Of a DNA stretch of 64,000 bases, positions 1 to 11,586 are shown in pieces. Where the stretch lies: assembly GCA_910574455.1 (NCBI GenBank), contig CAJSYZ010000007.1:5327974-5391973 (forward strand), in the 5' to 3' direction. The stretch is from Trichaptum fuscoviolaceum (taxonomy: Eukaryota > Basidiomycota > Agaricomycetes > Hymenochaetales > Trichaptaceae). The stretch's first letter is position 1. Each line of letters starts with the position of its first letter. The notes beneath the pieces are model-generated. The model had not been told where the DNA came from and ran no database searches. It worked only from the letters and a program-made list of their open reading frames with translations. A program made the translations under genes and the position numbers.

Positions 1-2426
1 TGCAATTGAACTTCATAGGCGCACTAAACGCGACGTAGTCCGGTCCTTCCGCGGTTGACCTCATATGCGGCGCAAGCTCGGGAAGCGTCCAACATGCTTG
101 ACCCGCAACTGCACCGTTCTTGGGGGATACGACAGTCGCAAAGACCTTGTATTGCCGTAGAATGGGCAGCAAGGTGTGCGCCCAAAGCCATACCGCCGAC
201 GTATCTGGGTCTAATAATCTTTTGTTAGTACTTCATTTCGTACGTCTTACATGGCAGGAACTCACCTGGGACTTCTTGTCTAGGTGGTGCAGGGACGACA
301 ACGTTCTCAAACGCCTCCTTCAAAGTGACCGGTGCTTCCGTCTCCGTATCGCGATTCGCCAGGAAGACACTGGCAACCTCAGTCGCTTGCAGACAGGCCG
401 GACTGGGCTCGGAGGCGTCGAGGTACAGCATGGACTCCCTACACAAACGTCGTCAGCACAAATCATAGCGCATATATGAGACGCTCTTATTGGAACTCAC
501 AGATTCACGGCATCCCTTAACTGCACCTTATGCTTCACCTGACTCCCGTCGAATACCACAGTCGCCGACTTCGACCCAACGCCAATCGCACGTCCAATGC
601 GACCCTTTCCCGAGCCCTCCAGAACATACACGTCTTTGTCGACGAAGGATCTCACCAATTCGTCGTCATCCGCCAGTCCCCACGTGCGCGCGTACTTTCG
701 ACTTTCTGCCGTTAACTCGGCCTCGGTGCGGAGTCGACGACTCGACGGGTACTGAATGGGTGCTGCCGATCTCTCGACGAGTCCGTGATGGATGTCATAG
801 ATCTACATTGAATATTAGAACTGTAATCTATTGCATTGGATATACAATACGTACCATTTGCCTGACATCACGGTTAGCCACCGTCAAGTACGGCCCGTCA
901 ATAGCCCCAACTGCCCCTGATCGCCCAGCCTCCGGACCCAGCCTGATCGTCACCCACTCACCCATCTCGAACAACCGTTCGAAGTCACCGGCCTCCACCT
1001 CCTCAAGAGCCTTGCCATCGGTATCCCAATCGAGCCGAACGGTGAACGTCGACGTAGACGACGATATATTGTGCCGGTACTATTTTTTTTGGTCCGGACA
1101 CGATCTCCTACTCGAGTATATGCGCCATTCGTGACGCGGATCGCGGTCTGGCTGACGCCGATATATGGAGCCACCTCCTCCGGCGAAGGTCGAAGAATAG
1201 GCTTCACTGCATGTATGCCGAATACGTGCAGTCTCTCGAACCCGTGTTCAAACGTTCTGCCCAAAAACGTCCACTTCCCCTCGCTTTCCTCCACCAGCGC
1301 GTATTCCGGATCGTCGACTAACTGCTGACGGCGAAGACAATCCTGTACGTTTTTAGGGTCGAACGGCGTGGCCTCTGGCCGTTTCATTACATCCGCCTTC
1401 CCTTTCCCTTCAATGCGCCGCCGCTTAGCTGCACGAACTTGGTAATCGGAGAGCAAGGGCTTCGGCTTCGTAGTGAAGTCCAAGTCCAGACGAGGCACCA
1501 GCCACAACACGAGTAAGTCGTCCTTCACGATGTCGTGGTCCGCCAACGGGCGGTGATCCTCATGGGTCATCGGAGGGAGTGTAGAGTTGGCAGCCAAGGG
1601 CACGTATGCGATGTCACCCTTATACTGGCCTGATCGCATGCGCACGAAGGAGTCGCGCTCCACGACAGGAATGGCCTGTCTACGACGCATTAGGTCCCAG
1701 ACCGCTCGCCTATCTTCTTCCGGTACCAACTTCATTTTGCCGGTCATAATCCCTACGATGCCAGCACTAGCGCATGCCTTCTCGACGTCGATGCGTGTAT
1801 GTGCGTACGCATATATGCGTCCGCTCAGACCGGGAATAGAGAAGGCACGCGCGCCAGATGGAAGGCAGGTGTTGACCCTCTCTACATACGCCTTCTCTTG
1901 ATGATACTGTCAATGTATTAGTTTAGTTCACTCCGATAAAGTAGACTCACTTACGAAGGTCGGTAATATCCACATGGGCTTTAACCCATCGTATTCTTCC
2001 CTCATGCGCTCGTCGACGACCCTCGTATTGCCCAGAAATTCGTAGGAGACGGACTGAACACCGGGCACTTGGCGTCCAGCCCTCTCGTTCGCTTGGACAG
2101 ACGCCAAGGAATCACCTCGAGCCCGCTCCCGGAAACGGCGTGCGATAGCGTCCGCAGCCTCGTCCTGCTCCAGATCGGCAGCCTGGTCGCGCAGGAACTG
2201 CGCTATGTCGAAAGAGGAGGCAGAGGTACGCTGCTCCGGCTCGTCCACTAGGAAATCTATGCGCATACAATGAGTGTATGTTCTAACATTTCTGTTGCCT
2301 TTACTCACCATCTTCACCATCCTCTTCGTCTTCCTCGTCGTCCCTCCCATCTTCGATGGCTGCGTCGTCAATGAAGACACGAGCCGCGTCCCTTACATCG
2401 CGCGACCTCATCTGTTTCATGCCCAT
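1..2426 (-). CDS. Spt5-like protein with KOW domains (partial, 3' end outside window)
   Basis: The exons read like a divergent Spt5, the elongation factor that contacts RNA polymerase. The first exon begins MGMKQMRSRDVRD at 2426 and ends in an acidic run. A GTGAGT intron (about 2256-2310) joins it to FLVDEPEQRTSASSF, and an NGN-like part follows (1748-1980, ending IVGIMTGKMKLVPEEDR). KOW-type stretches follow: a run with VERDSFVRMRSGQYKGDIAYV near 1600, GEWVTIRLGPEAG near 930, and GKGRIGRAIGVGSKSATVVF near 560. More exons continue to the left edge (about 225-446 and 1-200). A poly-A run near 1080 makes one frame change unclear, so an intron or a lesion is possible there. Acidic N-terminus, NGN and serial KOWs are the family order. 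Agaricomycetes carry many degenerate Spt5-like paralogs, often near transposons, so this is probably not the essential housekeeping copy. Family assignment is firmer than the exon ends. Confidence 0.6.
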
Positions 2427-2571
2427 TATTAGTTACTTCTTCATCATTACTCTCTTCTCATTTCGTCTCACTTTAATAACTTTTAATCGTTAAAATAATG
2501 CGAACGTCACTCGCTTTTTTTTTCTTTCAAATAATTAGTTATAATTTACAATCAAGTCCAAGATCAATTTG

Positions 2572-2627
2572 CTATCTAAATAATGAAAGAGGGGACAGAG
2601 TACTATCTAAATAATGAAAGTGGGGAC
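2572..2627. repeat. 25-bp direct repeat, two copies
   Basis: The 25-bp unit beginning CTATCTAAATAATGAAAG occurs at 2572-2596 and 2603-2627 with one mismatch. It lies in the A/T-rich spacer between the Spt5-like gene and the KDZ transposase. No function can be read from it. Confidence 0.7.
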
Positions 2628-2704
2628 GACCGAGACGACGTCGTACGCAAAGGGAAGATAATGGGACGGGTAGAAAGAAAATTTCCCACAATACGCTGCA
2701 AAGG

Positions 2705-2868
2705 GTCTTGAAGTGTTACTTTTTTGGGGGTATTTCGGGTAGGCTTATTGGCGTCGAGGGCGGAATACGCCCTCGGTAGATCGGTAGCACAACGTCCTTA
2801 CCGAGTTACCGAGCCTCGACGCCAAAAAGCCTACCCGAAATACCCCCAAAAAAGTAACACTTCAAGAC
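2705..2868. repeat. Fold-back (hairpin) repeat with about 55-bp arms
   Basis: The arm at 2705-2759 is the reverse complement of 2814-2868 with a single mismatch. The spacer of about 54 bp is itself partly palindromic (CGGAATACGCCCTCGG). This is the layout of a fold-back element or small MITE. It lies about 320 bp upstream of the KDZ transposase start. I saw no convincing target-site duplication and no partner copy in the window, so I cannot tell whether it is a terminal repeat of the KDZ element or an independent insertion. Confidence 0.75.
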
Positions 2869-3183
2869 TGGCGGAAGCCAAAGGGCCGAATTTCCTTCTT
2901 GCTCTCGTTCCTGTACGAGCCCTACGACTCCCCTCCCCTCCCCGACTCCTATGGCTTGATCGCCTTGACGGCGTTGTTCCTTTTGTCTGGGTTTGAAGTG
3001 ACTTAGAATTAGATAGAAATTAATGTACAATAATTGCCAGTCTAATAAACTTGTTCCGTTCTTTGGCAGACTTGAAATTTCGTAGAGTATTCTGTGCAAT
3101 TTGTTCTGAAACGAAAGGAAAAAGAGTCGGAAATCTCAGTGACCGAGACGACAAGAAGAGCAGTTTGGTATTGGGAAACAGTG

Positions 3184-6100
3184 ATGGACGACAAAAAAAA
3201 GAGGTCGAGCCTCAGAGACCGGTTTCGAGACTCTGCGAGCAACGGCAGCAACGACAGGCCTTCCAGAACGCGTCTGCGAATCCTTCAGGACGCCAAAACT
3301 CCAGGCAGCCCATTTTTCGTGTCGCAACAGCAACATATCGTCCCAACTCTACTGCGACAACAAAATACATCCACAGTATACGACGCGAACGCGGACACGA
3401 CGACGACGACGACGACCCACGAGTTCTTACGAACCGATGCAGCCAAGAGACAACGACTCGATAGTGAAGAGGAGGAGGAGGAAGATGAGGAGTTGGACAA
3501 TGTGGACACTGCTGAGGCAGAGGAGGAGCGACGTGACCAGGTAAGCCACTCTGCGAACGTACTGCAATCTACAAAACTGACAATTCTTAGACAGCACAAT
3601 ATCATCTGCTGCAGTTTCTGGCCATGCAGCGGGACATTCAAGATGCTATCCTGCATTATGAACGTCCTCCTGACATTGGTATCGCGTGTTCGTGCAATAG
3701 AGGCGGGCGTCGGCTATTCCGATGCCATGACTGTCCTCAGCACCCGCCTGTATGTGCGCCCTGCCTATTGGAGACTCATCCTTATGAGCCGCTTCACTGG
3801 GGCGAGGTGTGGACAGGTCAATGCTTCCGCAAGGTGGACCTGAGTACCATAGGGAAGCGTATTTTCCTCGGGCATGGCGGTCTTCCTTGTCCGGTCGCTG
3901 CGGGCAATGCTGCGGGCAAGAAGTTGACTGCGATAGATACGAATGGGGTGCATGAAATTGTGGTCATGTTTTGCGAATGCTCGGACAATATGGGAGTCAA
4001 CTCTCATGTCCTGCAGCTCATCCGAGGTCGGTTGTTCCCGTACACGACTGTGAATCCCGAGACCGTGGTCACTTTCCGGTGCTTGAAGGATTTTCATGTC
4101 CATACGAACGCATCGCGCAAGTCCGCTCACGACTTCATGAAGGCGGTATTGCGCATGACATCGGAGGACACGAGAATCAAGTATTCGGTGAGAATTTCAT
4201 TTGTATTTGTATTTGTGCGCAAGTTGAATCTGACTTCACTGCATGTAGCACCTTTCGCAGCATTTCATTCGGCTTATGCGCCTATGGCGATTCCTGGCGG
4301 CGGAAAGGGAAAGCGGGCAGTTTATGGGCCTGGACGACGATCTGTATGACTTGCCGACCCCGCGGCTCGTTCGCAGACGTTTGTTTAGCATGTCCAGTGC
4401 CTAACGTGAACATGGCTGACGCGCAGTCGTCGAAATGGCCAATATCCAACGTGTCAGATCGCCTTTATGCGAGGCTGCGAGGTCCGGATTCTCAAAAGTA
4501 AGTAATTAGATTCTGATATATACTATGTACTAACTTATGCGACAGACATCTGAGAACAATTTTCCTCGCAATGGACGGAAACTTCAAGCTTATCAATTTG
4601 GAGAAAAAGAACAACTTGAACGACCCTTCACTGTGGAACGGTCGAGGGTATTTTAGAGCGCGTCAACCCATGGAAGAACATATGAAGAAGCATTACAATA
4701 TTAAAATTGAAGTGCGTCGTCCACTAATTCTAACTCTACATATACTGATGCCTTTTCGTACACAGAAAGGGAAATGTCGAAAGTTTGCTGCCATCGAGAA
4801 TTGGAATTCTCTGAAATATAAGGGCCAGGTAGTGACGGGGGTCATGATGGTATTTTGTCGACACGGACTCGTGCGTCCTGATAGCGCAACGAACCTCGTT
4901 CGAGGGGAAAAGTGAGTGGTCCAATACCCGTCACGTTCATTGTAGACTAATTGCTTCGAAGATTTGTGTGCGGTGACTATAGCTTATGCGGCGCTCTTCA
5001 AAATACGGATGACATTGAGGAAAGATGTCTTGCATATGACGTTATGTGCATGTACATCGTGAATCTCCGTCAGAGGTGGGCTATCCAATTCCCGGAGCGA
5101 CCTCTACTTTCCTTGATGGACGTCATTGGCAAAATGCATGGACAGACCCATGTCGACACGTGCCAGTATTGCCACAGTTTATATTACACTCGCGGGGTCG
5201 GAAGAACGGATGGCGAAGAGGCGGAGAGATTTTGGGCGGAGGCCAATCAAGTTGCGGGGAGCACAAAGCAAATGAATCCGGGGCATCGATGCGACACGTT
5301 GGACGATGTCATTAATGACTGGAATAAGACGAAGCTTCTACAACACGGTATGTTATCGGTTACTATTTCAAGTACACTTTACTAACTGTTCTACACAAAG
5401 CTATGATGGTAGAGAAGAAGTACCCTCGCACTCGAAAGCGAGCAGAAAACCTTGGATTGAAGTTCGATGCAACGGATGCAACACTTAGGACTCGTTACAC
5501 GGATAAGGTGGTCGATGAATGGGTGAAACGGGGTACCGAATGGAATCGGACTGCGTCTGGTGAAGTAGACAGCCCCTTCAAATCGCAGAACGCAGGTACG
5601 CGTACTACTGACTATTATATGGCCATTAACTAATAAACATGAAGCCCTCTCTCTCGAAGACAGTTTAAACGCAATGACGATCTCTTTGGTAGATCAAAGT
5701 CCGGATGGTTTTGATGAAGAGGCCAGTCGTATGCCACTTATAATTGCGGCAGGCATAAAGCTACAACAAAGACAGTAAGTTTCTTGTATTCTCATTTGTG
5801 CTTCATACTCAATCTTGATTGCGTAGACGCATTATGAAAGGAAATGTGACCTTTTTGTCTGACGACATTCCGGTATCAGCCTCTTCATTACGCCACGACA
5901 TCTTGAAATGGCGAGCGCACTTATATGATATCTGTCCTGGTCTTCAATCTTATCTCGACGAAGAGGAAGTAGCAGATGCTGTCGAAGACATCCGATTACG
6001 CCTGCCTTCGGACTTCAAGACAGAGGACCGCCTCAAGTACGCGCTTGAACATCACGCCGCGACAGAACTGAAGCTCAGACAGGGCGAGGCCTTCGATGTC

Positions 6101-6752
6101 ATAGGGAACTTGCGCACGGCCCTTAGGCTTATGGCGCAGCATAACCATAAGGCGAAGAAGCATGGTGGCATTCGATCTACGAAGACTCGTACTGGGAAGG
6201 CTTACTCGGAGGCGCGGAAAATGAAGCTGTTCTGGAAGAGCGAGTACGACACAGTCTATAGTGCCATGCTATGTCTGGGTCTGCAGTCTTCGGCTGACAC
6301 GTTTCGACAACTCACCGAGGAAGATATGTATCGACCAGATAATTTGGAGCCTGCAGAATTTTGTGCGAAGGAAATTGGGTGGATTTGGACCGTGTCTGGA
6401 AGCGGGGGGACTTCTTCGAATTCCTCGATTCTTCAATGGGAGAAAGAAGGTGAGAAGGTTTTATTAGTCGTATAGATTACAAGCCTTTCTAATAACCCCT
6501 GTAGACGATCGTGTGCAATGGTATCGACAATGGGCTGCACGCGATCGATGGAGAGAGGAGGTTGACCTGTTGGAAGAGGAACTTAAGAGACTTGTGCGAG
6601 GGTTCTGTGCCTTCGCCAGGGCTTGGAATACGTTGTCAGAAACGGCAGCCCTGGACGGGAATCCCGGCAGAGCATCTTTTGCGGCCAGCAAGGAAATCTC
6701 GTACAGGATTGCATGCTATGATGCGTGGGCCACCATGAAGGTCTTGGACTGA
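3184..6752 (+). CDS. KDZ-superfamily transposase with CxC2-like cysteine cluster
   Basis: This is a transposase of the Kyakuja-Dileera-Zisupton class. The start MDDKKKRSSLRDRF at 3184 leads into a basic, then acidic (EEEEEEDEELD) N-terminus; a GTAAGC intron at 3541 joins it to TAQYHLLQFLAMQRDIQD. The cysteine cluster (about 3680-4180) contains CSCNRGG, CHDCPQHPPVCAPCL and HPYEPLHW, as in CxC2 domains. The catalytic region shows MDGNFKL near 4571, YDVMCMY near 5037, KMHGQTHVDTC near 5130 and GRTDGEEAERFWA near 5205, which fit the D-D-E pattern. Exons are joined by short introns through 6752. Around 4310-4400 I could not find a splice solution linking HLSQHFIRLMRLW to CLACPVPNVNM, so a frameshift or decay is possible. 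The class is confident; intactness is not. No TET/JBP gene, a known companion of some KDZ elements, is visible. Confidence 0.8.
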
Positions 6753-6914
6753 CGTGGAACGCCAATGAGACACCAGAGGTTAAAGAACCGCAGGTAAGTT
6801 TTTTTTTCGTGTCTAAACTTCAATATTTAATCCGCTTCTTTGCAGAATATGTATCGTATACTTGCATCGAACACTCAAGCTGCTGCAGATACATCTACCG
6901 CGGCTTAAGTGTCC

Positions 6915-7132
6915 GATGCACCTGGTATCCGATGCATCTAGCATACGATTCCGTTGGTATCCGTTGCACCTGGTATCCGTTGCACCTGGTATCCGATTCA
7001 CTTGGTATCTGTTGCACCTGGTATCCGATTCACGTGGTATACGATGCACCTGGATTCACTTGGTATACGATGCACCTGGTATACGATTCACCTGGTATCC
7101 GATTCACTTGGTATACGATGCACTTGGTATCG
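6915..7132. repeat. 16-bp minisatellite, about 13-14 units
   Basis: Units of the form GATGCACCTGGTATCC or GATTCACTTGGTATAC follow one another with few substitutions; one unit is truncated. Positions 1-3 and 15-16 vary the most. The array begins about 160 bp after the transposase stop. Related CGGATAC words recur alone near 7600-7635. Subterminal iterated motifs of this type are typical of transposase binding regions, but that role is inference here. Confidence 0.85.
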
Positions 7133-10100
7133 AACTCATCTCATGGTCAATAATGAGCTTCGACATCACTTGTAAGTATCTAGTCTTATTCTTTTCCAAG
7201 TCCATATGCTTGTTTCCTTACAAGTGTCCGATACAAGTTAGATACCCGCTGCAAGTCGAGCCTGTCCTCTGTCTCATATTTTCGTGAGTCCCTGGTCTGT
7301 ATCTTACTGTACTATTACTGAATCAAGTACGACTTATAGTTATCTTTATGCAATAACTCTCTATTTGGACATATAACGTTCGTGCCTCTAATGACATTGT
7401 TGTTAACTTAAGCTAATAGTAATACTTTTTACCTTTTACTTTTATGATCTACTTTACGACACGACTCTGTCTCTTTTGTCTTATAATTCTCACGACTACT
7501 GATGTATAACGCAATCCAATTCGTTCTGTAAATACTAAACTATGACATAACCTGACATAATAAATCTCTTTATATGGAAATGCATCGTATGTGTGAATCG
7601 GATACAAGTCCAAATAAGGAAATGAATCGGATACACTGTAATGACAGATTACGATACAACTTATGAGCTGAGGTGCCTGTTAACAGTTGTTTTCCGAACG
7701 AAACACTAGAGTAGTGATTCTGTTCTCATGGACAGTCAACGGATAAGATCAAGGCCTGCTATATTCAGCCGTATAAAAGTTTACGTTCTAAGTCTCTACG
7801 TAAACGTACCTGAAAGCGTTGGCTCACCCGGATATTGATAGGAGAATCAGAGGAACAAGTAATAGATTGTCTCGAGACAGCAAGGTCGGAACATGATAGT
7901 AATGTCAAGTCAGAAGTAGGCTGAACTGATAGAAGGCAATGGTGGGTTCAGAACAAATTTTCCTATCTGTGTCAGAGTGGGATGCTCACCAAAAGTCCCC
8001 TTCTGACGACTAGAACTAGTGTGCAAATGTGTCTTGACATCGCAAGTAACTCAAAGGTGTAGCAACCACAAAAGCAGGATAACGATTTGATAAGTACAGC
8101 GTTTCAGAGACACTCTATCTTGTTGGCAGAGATAGAACCAGTTGTTTGTCAGACATTTTTCTAACTGACAGCCACCTGATAACATATCGGGCGGCTTGCG
8201 AGTTTAGAGATAAAGTGGAAGCAACGCCATGATACCTAGCAGGAGGACGCACCAGAAGTGCTAAAGCTTGACCGACGATCAGCGCATAAATCCGACGAGT
8301 TTATATCAGAAAATCATTTGCAGCACACTGGAAAGTGGTAAGCGATGGATTCTAGCGTCGGAGAGAACAGAAAAACGTACCTTGAAGGCCTGGTTAAACT
8401 ACAAGCTGTTCTCTTCGGTTATTAAGACTATCTTAGACACGATGGCCCCAGTCGTGTGTGGATACGGGTAGTCTGAGACAAAGTCGTGCGGTATACTGAT
8501 GCATTTGCAGCAGTTTCATAAGAAAATTGTTATAATTCGCTGGTCAAAGCTGATCTTCAGCTTCCACCACGTCATCATGAGAAGGTGATACTCAGATATT
8601 GATTGTTTTATGGCAACAACCAATTCAGACGGCATAGGTAGACTGGGACCATATCAATGTAATAGCTCACCTGAAAGACACCGATTAAAAGACGTTGTCA
8701 TTTGTAGCAGAGCTCGAGAGTAAACGGTATCGTTAGCCAACACAAACTTTAGCTTTCCCACGCTCATTACTACACCACGAACCCAAATAAGGGTGGCTAG
8801 GTATTGGTTGCCAAATCTGGGTAACAGTGAATTAGGACATTTGGTTGAGGGGAGGTATATACATAGTTGCCATTATTACTCGATCAAGTTGTGCACGGGT
8901 TGCAAGGCATATAGAATTCACAGGGTCTCTATATGGTTTATGCATGGTCAGGGAGCCTGTTGCCAAATCACACGGTCACCTTGGCGGCAGGCCCACGGGA
9001 ACGTGTTTGTTAACTGTTTACGTATGCATGGTACCTAAATAGAATCCAAGTAGTAGCCAAGTGTGCAGATGGACGTGACGGGACTTCCTTGCCATATGTT
9101 CCTGTTCGTGAGAATCATTTACTCTTGTGAGCAAGCTGGCAGTGAAGGACTCTGTTGATTTTAACTTCTAAGTCCATTGGCACCTGCCCTAAGCTAGGGG
9201 AACCAGTCATGTGACTTATGCGTTGCCTACTTCACTGGCAGTTGTACGACACTGGCAGAAGTCCCTCACCTCCCTTCCTTCCTTCCCCACCGTCAGCGAC
9301 ATCCGCGACGATGACAACGTAGGCCAGCTTGCTAAAGCCATTGCAGGAAGATTCAACTCCGCCGACCGTCCCCTCTTTTCCACAAGACTCACCCTTTCCC
9401 CTTTCTCGACGACGGCGGTTGCCCGCCATGCCTCTGCCAGTGGCGCCTTGCTATTGACGCCGCCAAATGTCAGTCATCCTTGTCTCCGACAACGCCTCTC
9501 TCGCACTTGACTTTGAGCTTTGCGTCCTCTCATCTACCTACCAGTGTGGCTGCATCTACATTCTGTCTCATTGACTTCCTCAAGTTCGTGGTTTACCCTA
9601 TACAAGCTGGAGACTATGTTGTCGTCCTCTACTGCCTGATCTCGCTTCTCAAGGCATTACACATTCTTGCTTATGACGCTTAATCAATTGACTGGTGTAC
9701 TACTGGAAGGTACTGGGTACTCGACTGGACTGGTGAATGGTCAAAAGAACTTGAAGCTCCAGTCAGTGTCTTGCTTTGTGATCTCGATTTTGTCTGGGGC
9801 TTATTTGGACCTGTTTTCTACTGTGCATGATGCTCTCTCAGATGGTCTTCCGTACTTTTTGAGCTTCGGTCATAAGGTACATGTATATTGCTTGCTTTTG
9901 ATTCTTGTAATATAGTAGCAGTCAGTAGTTAGACTCATGTACTTTATTTAACAATTAAATATCATTTATTTTTAAATATCATTTGGTGAAACCGGAAAAA
10001 AAAATGAAGTTGATGCATCCATAGCAACTATGTTTAATGGCGAGGGCTACCATTTTCTACGTCAGCTGGCTGCCAGCTTTTTTGCCATGAAGCAGCCAGC

Positions 10101-10271
10101 TTAACCAAGCCAGGTGGCTGCCAGGGCCTATGGCTCCACGATGGTACCATCGACGTAGCTTTCTCGCTACCAAATGTCACATGACTGACTGTCACATGTG
10201 CGACCCACCCATACCATATGTGGTAAAAACCTCCAGGCTATGTGTGCCGCGCATCGTTGTGTAGTAGTACA
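7133..10271. other. Long non-coding stretch
   Basis: No ORF with recognisable protein features was found on either strand. Isolated CGGATAC words near 7600 resemble the upstream minisatellite, so some of this may be the right-hand end of the KDZ transposon. The open frames between 9200 and 9900 have no domain and no consistent codon signal. A short word, CTACTTCACTGGCA, at 9227 recurs at 13669. Confidence 0.5.
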
Positions 10272-10790
10272 CCAGTCTCCTACCCAGACCCTCCCACGGT
10301 TCGGAAGAGGCCGAAGCCTCAGGGTCCAGGTAAAGTTGAGGGGGACCCTTTCCTCCCGTCAGGGAGGGTCTGACTTACAACATTTTGCCGAGGCCCCGAA
10401 CGTCGTCAGGGTTTACCTCCCGCTCGCTGTTTTCGTGGGAATGTTTGTTTTTGAACACTTATTTTGTCAAAGATGTAAATCCTCTAAAATCATACAAAAT
10501 GTCTGTACAAGCTGTGTATAGTGCATAATGGTAATGGAACACCAGAGTGATATAAGTAGATTCAATTGTGTACCTAAATTGTTTTTTCTGTGCTCATGTC
10601 GAAATTCCCGCCACCCGCTTTTCCCACGATCGATGATGGGCGGCGATGGACCCTGACGACGTTCGGGGCCTCGGCAAAATGTTGTAAGTCAGACCCTCCC
10701 TGACGGGAGGAAAGGGTCCCCCTCAACTTTACCTGGACCCTGAGGCTTCGGCCTCTTCCGAACCGTGGGAGGGTCTGGGTAGGAGACTGG
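10272..10790. mobile_element. MITE with 141-bp terminal inverted repeats
   Basis: The arm at 10272-10412 is matched in reverse complement by 10650-10790. The element starts CCAGTCTCC and ends GGAGACTGG, and is flanked on both sides by TAGTACA (10265-10271 and 10791-10797). The duplication is 7 or 8 bp depending on how one ambiguous base is assigned. CAG...CTG ends with about 8 bp of duplication suggest a hAT-type non-autonomous element, but other superfamilies also make 8-bp duplications. The 237-bp core codes for nothing. Confidence 0.8.
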
Positions 10791-11586
10791 TAGTACACAT
10801 GACCATGCCGTCGTAACTCGTTGTCCCGTATTCGACAACTGGACTCTCACAACCTCCTCTTCTAAAAGCATTGATCATCGCAGAAACCATTTAAGAGACA
10901 CCGCAGAATTCCTGCGCACTCACACCTATCTGGTTTAACATTCTATACATATCATGCTCATTCAATTCAACACCCGTCGTCTCAGCTACCGAACCACCTC
11001 CTGGACGCCTACGTACGTCGTGGACGCCTGCAACACATTCAAAGACAGAACATTCCTATTGGGAAACTCGACGTAGTCTGGACTGCGTTCTACGTCCTTA
11101 TTGTTGCCTCAATTGCAGTCGAATTGGGTTCTAAAGCTTTTTTACGCCAGAGGCGTTCGTTGACTTCACAAAATGGTGAGTGCTCAAAAGTTCACTATAA
11201 TACTCGGTGCTAATCAAAGTTTGACTGGTCATAATTTCTGTGGTCCGAAATATGATACGGAAATTTACGTGGCAAAGTCTAAGGAAGGACTCTTGGTTGA
11301 AGCGGATGTTGGAGCACGCGCCATTGGTATCGCAGAGGTGAGGCCTCACAGTTGTACACGTACTTCGCATTCGATTCCCCCATTTCTTGTTTGGAGAGAC
11401 AGAAGGGAAGGCCAATCATGGTTGAGTGTCCTTAAAATGGACAATGCAACGAAGGTCAAAATTTGAGGAAATGAACCACCGACCAAAAGCCGTCAGAATT
11501 GTTTCTTTTCAAATGCGCCTTCTGTCGTTCATGCACTTTATTTGATTCTATTGGACCCAGGGGTCTGACTTATTTTCATATTTTAG

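Noticed and set aside
3184..6752. TET/JBP gene accompanying the KDZ transposase
   Set aside because: No HxD-type dioxygenase motif was seen within several kb of the transposase.
6725..7287. ORFs reading as CTWYPLHLVS repeats
   Set aside because: They are the translated 16-bp minisatellite and are open in three frames.
9200..9915. ORFs of 60-100 residues between the KDZ element and the MITE
   Set aside because: No domain, no intron-exon coherence and no start context. They look like chance frames.
10198..10798. Two ORFs sharing the same protein segment in opposite orientation
   Set aside because: They are the two arms of the MITE's inverted repeat translated, not a duplicated gene.
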